From: Kamptonema formosum PCC 10802
GTDB lineage: Bacteria > Cyanobacteriota > Cyanobacteriia > Cyanobacteriales > Oscillatoriaceae
Direction of reading: 5' to 3'
DNA length: 64,000 bases
Assembly: GCF_000332335.1 (NCBI RefSeq)
Contig: NZ_KB235948.1
Span: 4,351,376-4,415,375 of the forward strand
The position numbers were made by a program, and so were the translations under genes. Of the stretch, positions 48,380-57,933 are shown piece by piece (position 1 is the first letter of the stretch; each line of letters begins with the position of its first letter). The notes under the pieces were generated by a model. That model ran no database searches, was not told where the DNA came from, and saw nothing but the letters and a program-made list of their open reading frames with translations.

Positions 48380-49036
48380 AAGCGCTTTGAGTTTTGTCAG
48401 CGTTCAGTTGCAGTGCGATTGTCAACTTCGGTCTTGTGGGAAGCATCCCCTTTTTGCAAAAATAGGCTCTCCTGAATGAAGGGGTATAAGTAAACTCCTT
48501 TTAGGTGTCACAGGGCAACCTGAACTAGCAATTTCCCATGTCCTCTGCCCTCTGCCCCACACCCAGTTGAGAGGGATTTTGTCATATATAGCGGTTCTCA
48601 GTTGGATGAACTATGGCCCAGAAACCCGGTTTCTTTAAGAAACCGGGGTTCTCAGTACCTCACCAATATGAGAAAGGCTATATTTACAATTTCGGAACGC
48701 TCCCGTAATATGTCCATCATAATCACTGACGGTAGGCTTTGTGCCAGGTTCGTTTCACCGGCCTTGATGTTAAGTTTGTTTGAGCCGCCATCATTTCCGG
48801 ATGGGGCGGGCCGGTAGCGCCGGCCCCCAGCCGGGGATTTTATATAAGTTATTAACCGGATTATTAAGAGGCTTTAGCTATTTCAGCGCTTTATTTCTTG
48901 TACGAGCAGCGGTTTTGATTGAGGTGGAGATTTCAAGCTACATAATAACCGGATAATTGCTTTATATTAGACGGACCGGCAGTGTCAGGGCTGGCGGGGG
49001 AATGGCCGCCAGCCACAGGGAAAAGGTCAGTGGAAC
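48380..49036. other. Spacer carrying one long palindrome
   Basis: A GAAACCCGGTTTCTTTAAGA then AACCGGGGTTCT palindrome lies at 48609-48651, with the same following AGTACCTCAC as the copy at 30637. GGCCGGTAGCGCCGGCC lies at about 48807. Two AT-rich inverted segments (CCGGATTATTA, TAATAACCGG) at 48855-48950 form an 80-bp-spaced pair. No gene seen. Confidence 0.5.
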
Positions 49037-50584
49037 TTAATGCAAAAAGTGGCGGATGCCGGTGATCGCCATCACTAAGCCGAGTTCATTGGCTGCAGAG
49101 ATGACATCGGTGTCTCGCAGGCTGCCTCCGGGTTGAGCGATGGCCACAATGCCGGCTTTGGCGGCGGCGCGAACCGAGTCATCGAAGGGGAAGAACCCAT
49201 CGCTGGCGAGAACGGCACCGGCAGCTTTCTCACCGGCTTGTTCCAGAGCGATTTTCACGGAACCGACGCGATTCATCTGACCGGCACCCACGCCGAGGGT
49301 GGCGCTGTGGCGGGTGACGACAATGGCATTGGACTTGACGTGTTTGGCGACTTTCCAGGCAAACAGCAATTCTTGCAACTGCTCTGGTGTTGGCTGCCGG
49401 TCGGTTACGATTTTCCACTGGGAGGGATCTTCCAAGGCATCATCGGAACCCTGCACCAGGAAACCGCCGGCAATGGCTTTCAGGGTTTCCTTCGGACCGG
49501 CTTGCAAGTCTGGCAAAGTCAAAACCCGCACCTTAGACTTGCTTTTCAGGATTTTCTCCGCCTCGGGCTCACATGCCGGTGCGACCACGCACTCCAAAAA
49601 GGTCTGGGTGAGCGCTTTTGCCGTGGCGGCGTCTATCGGGCGGTTGAGGGCGACAATCCCGCCGAAGGCAGAAACCGGATCTGCGTCCAGCGCCTTTTGA
49701 TAGGCTTCGGCCAAGCTTGCGCCCAGGGCGACACCGCAAGGATTGGTGTGCTTGAGGATGGCGGCGGCGGCTGGCTGTTCCGTGCCGGTAAATTCGGAAA
49801 TCAGGCGGCGGGCGGCTTCTAAATCCACCAAATTATTGTAACTGATCTCTTTCCCCTGGACTTTGGTGGCTGCTGCCCAGCCGGTTGGGGTCGCCCCGAC
49901 TTGATACCAGCCCGCCAGCTGGTGGGGATTTTCCCCATAGCGCAAGGGTTGCAACTGGTGGCCCGCTATCCCGTAGCGGGGCGGCAGGGCCAGCTTGTTA
50001 ATGCCGGTCAGGTAGGTGGCGATCGCTTCGTCGTAGGTAGATGTGTGCCAGAATGCCTGCAACGCACAAGTTTGGCGAAATGTCAAGGAAGTTTCTCCGC
50101 CATTTTGCCGCAACTCCTGCAAGCAGGTTTGATATTGCCCAGGCTCGCACAGAACGGTAACATATTTGAAATTTTTGGCAGATGCCCGCAGCATGGCTGG
50201 CCCACCAATGTCGATTTGCTCGATGGCTTCGGGCAAGGTGACGTCCGGTTTGGCGATGGTTTGCTCGAAGGGATAGAGGTTGACAACAACCAGATCGATG
50301 GGGGGAATCTCGCTGGCTTCCAAATCAGCAGCATCTTGCGGCAAGTCCCGACGCGCCAGGATGCCGCCGTGAATGCGGGGGTGCAGGGTTTTGACGCGCC
50401 CCCCCAAAATTTCGGGGCTGCCGGTGTGGTCAGAAACCTTAGTCACCGGCAAACCGGCCTCTTTGAGGGCAGCTGCCGTTCCCCCACTGCTAATGAGCTG
50501 GAATTGAAATTCTTCTACTAAGCTGCGGGCGAGGTCAATTAGCCCCGTTTTATCTGATGTGCTCAGCAGTGCTAGACGCGCCAT
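49037..50584 (-). CDS. purH: Bifunctional AICAR formyltransferase / IMP cyclohydrolase
   Basis: The 515 residues run from ATG 50584, chosen for GGAGG 9 nt upstream (an in-frame ATG at 50617 lacks one). It catalyses the last two steps of IMP synthesis. The N-terminal MGS-like cyclohydrolase domain (about 1-145) has LLSTSDKTGL and GGRVKTLHPRIHGG. The C-terminal transformylase domain has KHTNPCGVALG, RHSATLGVGAGQMNRV and LASDGFFPFDD. Length is normal. A HIP1 octamer lies near 50018. Confidence 0.97.
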   Translation of the reverse strand: MARLALLSTSDKTGLIDLARSLVEEFQFQLISSGGTAAALKEAGLPVTKVSDHTGSPEILGGRVKTLHPRIHGGILARRDLPQDAADLEASEIPPIDLVVVNLYPFEQTIAKPDVTLPEAIEQIDIGGPAMLRASAKNFKYVTVLCEPGQYQTCLQELRQNGGETSLTFRQTCALQAFWHTSTYDEAIATYLTGINKLALPPRYGIAGHQLQPLRYGENPHQLAGWYQVGATPTGWAAATKVQGKEISYNNLVDLEAARRLISEFTGTEQPAAAAILKHTNPCGVALGASLAEAYQKALDADPVSAFGGIVALNRPIDAATAKALTQTFLECVVAPACEPEAEKILKSKSKVRVLTLPDLQAGPKETLKAIAGGFLVQGSDDALEDPSQWKIVTDRQPTPEQLQELLFAWKVAKHVKSNAIVVTRHSATLGVGAGQMNRVGSVKIALEQAGEKAAGAVLASDGFFPFDDSVRAAAKAGIVAIAQPGGSLRDTDVISAANELGLVMAITGIRHFLH

Positions 50585-50699
50585 GACTCCGACCTCCTCT
50601 CCGAAAAGGGTTAGCAATTTTGCCTTTCCTAGGATAAAGCCAAGTTTTCTTTTTCCTCTCAGGCGTAATATTTGCTTTGGTTTCTCCCGCCAGCTGCCG

Positions 50700-50730
50700 G
50701 TTGCGCCTGTTTGTAGTTGGGCTTTAGCCC
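50700..50730. repeat. Single GTTTGTAGTTGGGCTTTAGC unit
   Basis: An isolated member of the GGGCT/AGCCC family ending in CCTACCC, about 115 bp upstream of purH. The AT-rich stretch 50760-50870 that follows shows no gene. Confidence 0.7.
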
Positions 50731-50989
50731 TACCCGCGCGACTCCCATGAACTCATAATTTCCCTAATTTTATAGAGGCGCTACTCTCCTACCGCTTGTT
50801 GAATATGCATTTGATATCTGCTTTTTTTCTGGAAATATGCAAATTAAAATATTAAAATCTTTCGTTCGTAGGGCTTATGCCCAACTACTAACTTTGGCAG
50901 GACTTGCGCAAAACCTCTATCTGTAGGGTGGGTTAGCGTCAGCGTAACCCACCCCACACTACATTGAGTGTCGCTGCATAAGTCCTGTT

Positions 50990-51145
50990 TGGGCTAAAGC
51001 CCAACTACGAACCTTTTGGGCTGAAGCCCAACTACGAACCTTTTGGGCTGAAGCCCAACTACGAACCTTTTGGGCTGAAGCCCAACTACGAACCTTTTGG
51101 GCTGAAGCCCAACTACGAACCTTTTGGGCTGAAGCCCAACTGCGA
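50990..51145. repeat. Array of GGGCTGAAGCCCAACTACGA units (6 copies)
   Basis: Tandem 26-27-bp units (GGGCTGAAGCCCAACTACGA then ACCTTTT) end within a few bases of the stop codon of the minus-strand ATPase at 51149. It is the inverse of the 5767 array. Just before it, at 50921-50968, GTAGGGTGGGTTAGCG and its inverse form another hairpin. Confidence 0.9.
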
Positions 51146-51148
51146 ACT

Positions 51149-53395
51149 TTACGGGGGGGCGAAATCCGCCTCGGTCAATATCTTGCCCATTTTCTGGTAC
51201 TCCCGCCGCACCGCGCGCAGCAGGTGATTCATGCTGACTGATCCACCGTCCTCGGCAGCTAGGAAAGCAGCGGCTAGGGCGATGTTGCGAATATTGGCTC
51301 CGCTTATCTCAAACCGGCGCGACAGGAAATCCAAATCTATGTCTGGGCTGCGAGGCGTCGCGTCGGGCCAAATTTTCTCCCAGATGCGGCGGCGATCTTT
51401 TTCTTTTGGAAAGGGAAACTCGACGATAAAACGCAGCCGGCGGACAAAGGCGTCGTCCATATTGCTGCGGGCGTTTGTCGTTAGAATCGCTACCCCTTCA
51501 TACTCCTCCATTTTCTGCAACAGGTAGCCTACTTCTATATTAGCATATCGGTCGTGAGCGTCTTTCACTTCTGTGCGTTTGCCAAACAGGGAATCGGCTT
51601 CGTCAAAGAAGAGAATTGCGTTGGAGGCGGCGGCTGCGGTGAAGATGCGGTTGAGGTTCTTTTCGGTTTCGCCGATATATTTGCTGACAACTTGGGATAA
51701 ATCTATTTTATACAAGTCTAACTGCAATTCACCGGCAATCACCTCGGCTGCCATTGTTTTGCCTGTGCCGGGCGGGCCAGAAAACAGGACGTTTTGCCCT
51801 TTGCCGAGGGACAATTTGCGGTCGAAGCCCCAGTCTTCATGCACGAGATGCCGGTGTTTGGCTTGATGGCAAATTTCCGTGAGCTGGGTTTGCGGGTCTG
51901 CCGGCAGTACAATATCTTCCCAGGTATATTTAGGCTCGATTTTCCGCGCCAGTGCGGCTAAATCGTGGCCTGATTGAGCGCGGGCGGCGGCGAATAGGAT
52001 TGGCAATTTTGGATTTGGGATTGTGGATTTTGGATTGGGGATAGGGAAATTTTCTTCTGTGTCTGTGTTAACCGGATCTTCTGCGGCGGCTTTCCAGCGG
52101 GCGGTGTTGCCGGCGGTGGCGGCGGCGTCGGCAATTTGGTCGGGTGTCAGGCGGAAGCGTTCGGCTAAGGCGTCGAGTTCGCTGTCTGGGATGGAGATGC
52201 CGGTTTGTGTCAGGCACTCTTGCCAGTATTGCCGGCGCTGGTTAAAATTAGGGAGGGTAAAGGGTACTGTTACTATCCCTAAGGCACCGGCTCCCCCCGG
52301 TATCCACGAGCTGGTGCCGGCTAGAATAGTAATTCCCTTGTGTTCGGCAATGGCTGTCAGCAGGTGCTGGTAATAAATGGCGTGTTCTTCGCTTTGCAGA
52401 GTTTCTAAATTGTCGAGATAGAGCAGGGCGTTTTGAAACCAAGCTTCGCGGAATATTAGTCTGATAGTTGCCTGGAAGTCGGCTTTGGCAGCGACAATTT
52501 GGGCGAGGTCTGCTGTGAGGAAGGGGGTTTGAATTTCTGCGGCTATGTCTTGGGCGGTGCGGCGCTTGCCGGTGCGGTCTGCTCCTTGGAAATAGAAGCG
52601 CAGGGGGTGCTGGGTTTGCCGGCTTTCCAAACAGAGGATGCTGAGAGCTTTGTGGTCAGAAACCGGGTTTCTGGGAGAAACCCGGTTTCTCGTTTCCAGC
52701 TGGTCAGAAACCGGGTTTCTGGGAGAAACCGGGTTTCTGGTTACGGCGGGATTTACTAACTGGCAAAATGGTGTTAGCCGGCTGTCTAGTCCTGTTTCGC
52801 CCAGCAGGAAGCGGACAACTTGGGCGTCTAGCTGGAGGTTTTGGGCGAGGAGGGAGGGTTTGGGCTGGTTGGAGTCGGCGATGAGGTGCAGCAGTTGGTG
52901 GCGGATGAGGGGGGCGTCGGGGGAAAAGCGAGTTCGCTGTTGCAGTTTGTCGGCGGCGGTGGCGCACAGGAGATTGAGGGCGAGATCGACGCTGGGCTGT
53001 TTGCAGCGCACGTCGTCTTGCAGGTAGGCATAGAGGCGTTCGTAGCGCCGGTCGAGTTCGGGGGCGAGGGCGATGGCGAGGATGTCGAGGTCAAAGTTGG
53101 ATAAGTTGAAGGTTTGCTGGAGCAGCGCCAGTCGGGAGCCTTCTGGGGCTGGGTTTGGTAAAGGCTGTTTTGGGTTTTCTGTTTGCAGTTGAAGGGGGCT
53201 CGCGCCGGGTTCGCGAACGAGCAATTGTTCGACTTCTTGCAGGGTGATGTGCAGTCCGCGATAGGGATCGGTGGCGGCGTCGGAGCCATAGGCGGCTTCG
53301 GCGGCAGCGACGGCGTGCGCCAGGAGTTTGTCGAGCCGGTGCAGTAGGGGAAATAAGTCGTCGAGTGCTGCGAACCCTTCTATCCTGTCATCCAT
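51149..53395 (-). CDS. AAA+ ATPase of a contractile injection system locus
   Basis: This 748-residue ATPase is of the type carried in extracellular/thylakoid contractile injection system loci. The N-terminal region has a degenerate ATPase module (GADRTGKRRTA, about residue 275). The C-terminal AAA+ domain is canonical: Walker A SGPPGTGKT (about 535), Walker B AILFFDEADSLF (about 595) and an arginine-rich RRLRFIVEFPFP. In related systems the ATPase may help assembly or recycling. Residues about 219-246 (TRNPVSPRNPVSD and a second copy) are an in-frame insertion of a palindromic repeat. No good ribosome site at ATG 53395. Confidence 0.88.
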   Translation of the reverse strand: MDDRIEGFAALDDLFPLLHRLDKLLAHAVAAAEAAYGSDAATDPYRGLHITLQEVEQLLVREPGASPLQLQTENPKQPLPNPAPEGSRLALLQQTFNLSNFDLDILAIALAPELDRRYERLYAYLQDDVRCKQPSVDLALNLLCATAADKLQQRTRFSPDAPLIRHQLLHLIADSNQPKPSLLAQNLQLDAQVVRFLLGETGLDSRLTPFCQLVNPAVTRNPVSPRNPVSDQLETRNRVSPRNPVSDHKALSILCLESRQTQHPLRFYFQGADRTGKRRTAQDIAAEIQTPFLTADLAQIVAAKADFQATIRLIFREAWFQNALLYLDNLETLQSEEHAIYYQHLLTAIAEHKGITILAGTSSWIPGGAGALGIVTVPFTLPNFNQRRQYWQECLTQTGISIPDSELDALAERFRLTPDQIADAAATAGNTARWKAAAEDPVNTDTEENFPIPNPKSTIPNPKLPILFAAARAQSGHDLAALARKIEPKYTWEDIVLPADPQTQLTEICHQAKHRHLVHEDWGFDRKLSLGKGQNVLFSGPPGTGKTMAAEVIAGELQLDLYKIDLSQVVSKYIGETEKNLNRIFTAAAASNAILFFDEADSLFGKRTEVKDAHDRYANIEVGYLLQKMEEYEGVAILTTNARSNMDDAFVRRLRFIVEFPFPKEKDRRRIWEKIWPDATPRSPDIDLDFLSRRFEISGANIRNIALAAAFLAAEDGGSVSMNHLLRAVRREYQKMGKILTEADFAPP
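52656..52738. repeat. Two GAAACCGGGTTTC palindromes inside the ATPase gene
   Basis: TCAGAAACCGGGTTTCTGGG then AGAAAC(C)CGGGTTTCT occurs at 52656-52690 and 52704-52738, 48 bp apart. Both copies preserve the frame, adding a duplicated R-N-P/R-V-S peptide. The intergenic family members are at 30637, 32374, 46638, 47286 and 48609. Confidence 0.88.
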
Positions 53396-53652
53396 TGTTT
53401 TTTGGGGTCGTTAGCCATTGAATTGTGCTGGATCGGGACTAATATAAACCGAAAGTGATATGACTTAATTGCTCTGTCTCAATTGCGTATTATATGAGTA
53501 TAATATAAATCTACGCATTTGACGCAACATAGCTATTTTTGCGAGACTTAAAAGTCCACCATAAGATGGACATACCCTGCGGTAACGTGCAAACTATCAA
53601 AGGATTTGCTAAACTATAGTGTTAGCAGTTTATAGTCAAAGGATTAAATGTT

Positions 53653-54117
53653 ATGCAGCTTCAAGAGATTCAGCAGTTCCTCCAGTCTGAACCATTTGCC
53701 ACATCGTTTGAGCCAGCGAGTGAGGAAGCCCCTCTCGACCGACTGTTTGTTATTCTTGAAGGTGAGCGAGGCAACTATTTATTGGAAATTGCTTACATTC
53801 CCAATCTAGACGATCAACTTGAGAATCTCGAACTCCTGCAATTTTTTGTTCGCCTTCCTTGTGAAGTAAAACAATCCGTTAAGCCTAATGTCAAGGATTT
53901 AATCCTGCGATTAAACATCAATAGCCCGTTAATAGGCTGGGGATTCTACGAAGACCTCGACTTATTATATTTTCGCCATGTTTTAGTTCTCTCCAACCTT
54001 TCCGGAACTCATACCCAAGAAATCTTCGTCGGAACTGTCTGGCTTATTTTTTACCTGCTGGAGTCTTTTTATCCGGAAATCGTGAGGATTACAGAGGCTG
54101 AAATTAATCCGGAGTAA
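53653..54117 (+). CDS. Small acidic protein, possible chaperone or immunity partner
   Basis: The 154 residues start MQLQEIQQFLQSEPFATSFE at ATG 53653. It is alpha/beta with alternating strands (DRLFVILEGERGNYLLEIAY, VKDLILRLNI), acidic and soluble, resembling the YbjN / type III chaperone-like fold in outline only. It is the sole plus-strand gene in the injection-system region, between the ATPase and the DUF4157 effector candidate, and is AT-richer than the rest. Role inferred from position only. Confidence 0.65.
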   Translation: MQLQEIQQFLQSEPFATSFEPASEEAPLDRLFVILEGERGNYLLEIAYIPNLDDQLENLELLQFFVRLPCEVKQSVKPNVKDLILRLNINSPLIGWGFYEDLDLLYFRHVLVLSNLSGTHTQEIFVGTVWLIFYLLESFYPEIVRITEAEINPE

Positions 54118-54216
54118 CGCGCTTTCTAAAGAACGATTTCCTGCCAGCATCATCGCTCTATAATAGAGTCTAACCCCACCGATAATGTATGCCCGGTGGG
54201 TTAGACTATAAGAGCA

Positions 54217-56940
54217 TCAAGTATTCAAGCCTTTCAACTGTTTAATAACTAAATCCCTGACGGCTGTAGTCGCCGCAATGGCCATTACCCCCTCTAATTC
54301 TTCTGAGTCTAATTTCTGGTTGTCTTCCTCATATTTTTTCTTTTCCTTCTTTCTGGCGTCTTCAGCAACTTTTTCCAATTCTTCCTTTTTCAGGTTCAGG
54401 ATGGAGTAGACCTCATTGAGATCCATTTTCAGGATCTCTTCAGCGGTTAGGGAATACGAGGCGTCTTTTTGCTTAGTAGATTTAAACCGGCTGAAAATGA
54501 ACTGACTCTCGAGAAGGTTTTTCTTTGCTAGGCGCGATAATTCCGCTTGTCTGATGCTCTCACAAATATCCGCATCTTTTATCGGAAGCAATTTATCTGC
54601 ATATACCTGCTCATCCAGAATAAATTCTAAACGTTCTTTGGTCTTGCCCTTAGTGTTTTTGATTTCCTTTTTCAGGGATTTGCCATAAGCTTGTACGTCT
54701 TCCCCTAGTGCTTTGTTTGGTTTTGCTGGCAAATCACTGCCGACCCTTTTAAGGATATCCACTAGGCCGTCGAATTCTTGGTTAAAAATGAATGAATAAA
54801 TATCTTGATCTGTGAGTAACATCGCTCCTTCTTCTTGCAAGATATATTTCAGTACGGCTTGTAAGTGTTTCTTGTTTGTGCCGTTGGCGTTATCGATTTT
54901 CTGCTTAAGCGTCTCATAGTAAGCAATTCTTTCTGCTCCTAGCCATCCTGGAGGAATCGCATTTGCAGCATTTGCAGCCTCTTGGAGAGCTGATATCGTC
55001 TCGTCGTATTTGCTCTGGGCGTTATCCCGCATGTACTGTTTAAAGGTCTTAAAACCTACCCGACTCGCCTTAAAACCAGTCGCAATTCCAGCAATAATAG
55101 ATGCCGGCACTGCGCCTACTCCACTTACCGTTAAGCCTCCGCTAACAATGCCAGCAGCACCAAGAACCATTTCGATACCCGCATTGGCCTGCCGTTTCAC
55201 AAGTCTTTCTCTAATGTGCATTAGAGCCTTTTTCTCTTCTTCGCTTCGCCCTAGTGCTAGTCTGTCAAGCTCCTCTTTCTGCAAACAAGCGCGACTGATT
55301 TTGTAAGTATTTCTGAAGATATCCAGCGAACCTGTAACTATCCCAGAAACACTGGTAGTATGGCCCAGTAATTCTTTGGCTCCTTCATTTCCAGCAAGCG
55401 TTGCTATAGTCTTGCTCAGCCCTAAGGCTTTGGCAGAAATGCTATTTACAGTTGCAGCGCTTTCAAAGACAGTCTCTATTATTCTATGTGTTTTTAGCTC
55501 CCCTTTATATTTGCCCGCTTCAATGTCCTTCATCAACTTGGCAACAGCTTCTACTCCCTTTGCTACTTCATTTAACAAGCCAACGCTATCGTTCATCACT
55601 GAACTCACGTTACTTTCCATCAGAATTTCTGCGTCTTTGCTGGCTTGTTCTTTAGAACCAGAGAGAGCCGATTTAATCTTGATGTAGGTATCCGAACGTA
55701 GTAGTTTTGTTGCGTTCATCAATTGGGCGGACGTCTTGATGGTCTGACTGGCCAACTCTCCCGTGGATTTTTTCTCAATTTCTTCTAGGAATTTCGTAGC
55801 TTCTTTCACCATTCCAACCAGCTCAATCACTCCTCCAGCAATATCGGATACAGCTCCTATAACTTGAGACTCTGTATATAAATTTTGCGACTCTAAAATA
55901 CCCGAAACGCTTTTGGTTGTGTCTGCGCCTATTTTAGCTCCCTTTATGCCCACATCCAACTTATCTTTTTTCGGGTTTCGGATATCGTCCATCAAACCCC
56001 CAATCCCCCCGACAATATTCCCTGCACTGCCCGCTATATTTAGGCCCAGCTGAGCGTTCTCGGAACCTCCTATATTATTAGTTTTAAGGTCTTTTGCCAC
56101 ATTGGTTGTAGTGCCGCCCACAGCACTCCCTACTTTCAAAAATTCTTGTATCAAGTCCTCTTTCTTAGTTGGCTTAAGTTCACACTGCACAAGTTGGCTC
56201 GTCCCACCCTGCTGCACCACATGAGTCAACTCATGAGCAATTAGCTGCCGTCCTTCCTGACTTCCAGGATTGTATTCTCCCTGGCGGAAGAAAATTTCTT
56301 GCCCTGCGGTGAAGGCGCGAGCGTTTAAAGAACGATTGAGGCGATCGGACTCGGCACCGGCATGTACCCTGACACCGCTGAAGTCCGCTCCTCCAAAAGC
56401 TTGCTCCATCTTCTCTCGCAGGGCTTTGGCAAGAGTGTGTCCGCTACCTTTTTCTCCCTGGATAGACGCTTCGAGTTCTGGGGCGACAGCTCCTCCCTCA
56501 CCGGCACTTAAGGGCGATACCACCGGCTTTTTCTGCAGCTGTTGCGCCGGCACTTCTTGGCGCTCAGCGGTGTGGCGCTCACCGGCGACTTCAGTGGTGG
56601 GCGCATTTAACCGGCTCGCGACTTCAGCCGCTATCCGATCCGCTTCTCGCTCGTACCGATCTCCCGCAGCGCCCAAAGTTAATTTGGCTTGAATGGGAGT
56701 GCCACTCTGCGGCAAAAAGGCAGCCATCGAGCCGGACAGACCGGCAAATTGCGGTTTGGCTTGGATGGGCGCAGGCGGGTTGCTCTGGCGCTGCGCCTGA
56801 ATCTGCCGGCTCACCGCCCGGTTGCCAATAGCGGCTTGCAGCTCCTGCACAGGATGAGCTTGCGGTCCGGCGCTATTTTTTGCCGGTTCCTGAGGGCTTT
56901 GTGCCGCTGTTTTGGGTTGGAGATGTCGTTGATGTCCCAT
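54217..56940 (-). CDS. DUF4157-containing injection-system effector candidate
   Basis: This 907-residue protein has a Gln/Pro/Ala-rich N-terminus (to about 100), then the DUF4157 domain (about 110-245) with RVHAGAESDRLNRSLNARAF and the zinc-protease-like IAHELTHVVQQGG. DUF4157 proteins are typical cargo of extracellular contractile injection systems. The rest is helical with Gly/Ala-rich hydrophobic segments (GMEMVLGAAGIVSGG-like, IAGSAGNIVGGIGGLMDDI) that could insert in membranes, and a Lys/Glu-rich C-terminus. Base composition drops sharply after the DUF4157 part (near 56170), suggesting a mosaic, swapped toxin. Confidence 0.82.
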   Translation of the reverse strand: MGHQRHLQPKTAAQSPQEPAKNSAGPQAHPVQELQAAIGNRAVSRQIQAQRQSNPPAPIQAKPQFAGLSGSMAAFLPQSGTPIQAKLTLGAAGDRYEREADRIAAEVASRLNAPTTEVAGERHTAERQEVPAQQLQKKPVVSPLSAGEGGAVAPELEASIQGEKGSGHTLAKALREKMEQAFGGADFSGVRVHAGAESDRLNRSLNARAFTAGQEIFFRQGEYNPGSQEGRQLIAHELTHVVQQGGTSQLVQCELKPTKKEDLIQEFLKVGSAVGGTTTNVAKDLKTNNIGGSENAQLGLNIAGSAGNIVGGIGGLMDDIRNPKKDKLDVGIKGAKIGADTTKSVSGILESQNLYTESQVIGAVSDIAGGVIELVGMVKEATKFLEEIEKKSTGELASQTIKTSAQLMNATKLLRSDTYIKIKSALSGSKEQASKDAEILMESNVSSVMNDSVGLLNEVAKGVEAVAKLMKDIEAGKYKGELKTHRIIETVFESAATVNSISAKALGLSKTIATLAGNEGAKELLGHTTSVSGIVTGSLDIFRNTYKISRACLQKEELDRLALGRSEEEKKALMHIRERLVKRQANAGIEMVLGAAGIVSGGLTVSGVGAVPASIIAGIATGFKASRVGFKTFKQYMRDNAQSKYDETISALQEAANAANAIPPGWLGAERIAYYETLKQKIDNANGTNKKHLQAVLKYILQEEGAMLLTDQDIYSFIFNQEFDGLVDILKRVGSDLPAKPNKALGEDVQAYGKSLKKEIKNTKGKTKERLEFILDEQVYADKLLPIKDADICESIRQAELSRLAKKNLLESQFIFSRFKSTKQKDASYSLTAEEILKMDLNEVYSILNLKKEELEKVAEDARKKEKKKYEEDNQKLDSEELEGVMAIAATTAVRDLVIKQLKGLNT

Positions 56941-57089
56941 GATATTTCTCGTCCGCTACTGTCAAGGTTGAATCGGTTGGTTTCTGAAAGGCAACGCTGT
57001 CTATATAAATTATACCGTATACAGCTTTATCAGTTGCCCGCCAAGTAGGGTGGGTTTCGCACTAGGTTTCGCACCCCACCCGCTGAAAA

Positions 57090-57335
57090 TTATGAAGTCG
57101 CCGCCTCAAGAAGTGGCCCAATTCTTTCCTGCACCTCAGGAGATTCCGGCAGTGGGGCGTTCCCCTCGCTGTTGGCTTTGGCCAGTTCTTCTTCCAGCAC
57201 CTGAATTGCGCCGCTGATGCGCAGGAGTGTCTGTCTCACGCTCGCCTGCTGGGCTTCTAAGTCAGACAGCATTTTTTGACCCGCTTCGTATTCTGATTTC
57301 AGGGATTGGAGGCGCTGTTCTAGCTGTTCTTTCAT
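57090..57335 (-). CDS. Small coiled-coil protein of the injection-system locus
   Basis: The 81 residues run from ATG 57335 (GAGGAG 8 nt upstream). MKEQLEQRLQSLKSEYEAGQ then KMLSDLEAQQASVRQ forms a coiled coil, followed by IQVLEEELAKANSE and an acidic tail. Position suggests an assembly or accessory factor. No family recognised. Confidence 0.65.
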   Translation of the reverse strand: MKEQLEQRLQSLKSEYEAGQKMLSDLEAQQASVRQTLLRISGAIQVLEEELAKANSEGNAPLPESPEVQERIGPLLEAATS

Positions 57336-57498
57336 AAGGCAAGACTCCTCTGTATTGTAATTCAAAACAAGGCGTTTCACATTCGAGAAATGACTCCCCC
57401 TTTCTTCTCCCCCTCCCCGTTAACGGGGAGGGGGTTGGGGGGTGGGGTTCCCAGCAGCAAAAATCTGGAATCATCCTGGCGGGAGGCCCACAAAAAGT

Positions 57499-57933
57499 TT
57501 AAGTGGCTCTGACTTTCATGTTAGTGGTGATGAAGGTGCCGGTGCCAGAATACTGGGGGGTGGCGTCGGGGACCGGCGACCCCGGGCCAGGGGGCGGTTG
57601 CTGTGCCGGTGCCGTCACTTGAAATTTAGCAGTAAAAGTGCTGCCTTTGAGCAGCACCGGCTTGCCGCCGGATTTGGCTTTCTTGGCTTTTTGATCTCCG
57701 CCCAGAGACTGGATGGATAGGGTTCCCATACCGGGAATGGTGTGCTGCGCCGTTATGTAGTTACAGTCGGGAACGATGACTTTTTTCTCGTCCCCATCCA
57801 CGCAGACCAGCTTGCCGGTGATTTTGCATTTGCCGGTACCCGCCAGGGTTCCGGGCTGCACCACCACGGTTGCTTGGCCAAAGGTGGGGTTGAACATGGC
57901 TTTGTCGCCGGTAATCAGGATAAAATCCGCCAT
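57499..57933 (-). CDS. PAAR/DUF4280-like spike-tip candidate
   Basis: The 144 residues start MADFILITGDKAMFNPTFGQ at ATG 57933 with AGGA 7 nt upstream. It is beta-rich with hydrophobic repeats (ATVVVQPGTLAGTG, KLVCVDGDEKKVIVP) and a Pro/Gly linker (PAQQPPPGPGSPVPD). Small beta proteins of this kind cap the spike in contractile injection systems (PAAR-like DUF4150/DUF4280). Family assignment is tentative; the cysteine pair could bind metal. Confidence 0.6.
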   Translation of the reverse strand: MADFILITGDKAMFNPTFGQATVVVQPGTLAGTGKCKITGKLVCVDGDEKKVIVPDCNYITAQHTIPGMGTLSIQSLGGDQKAKKAKSGGKPVLLKGSTFTAKFQVTAPAQQPPPGPGSPVPDATPQYSGTGTFITTNMKVRAT

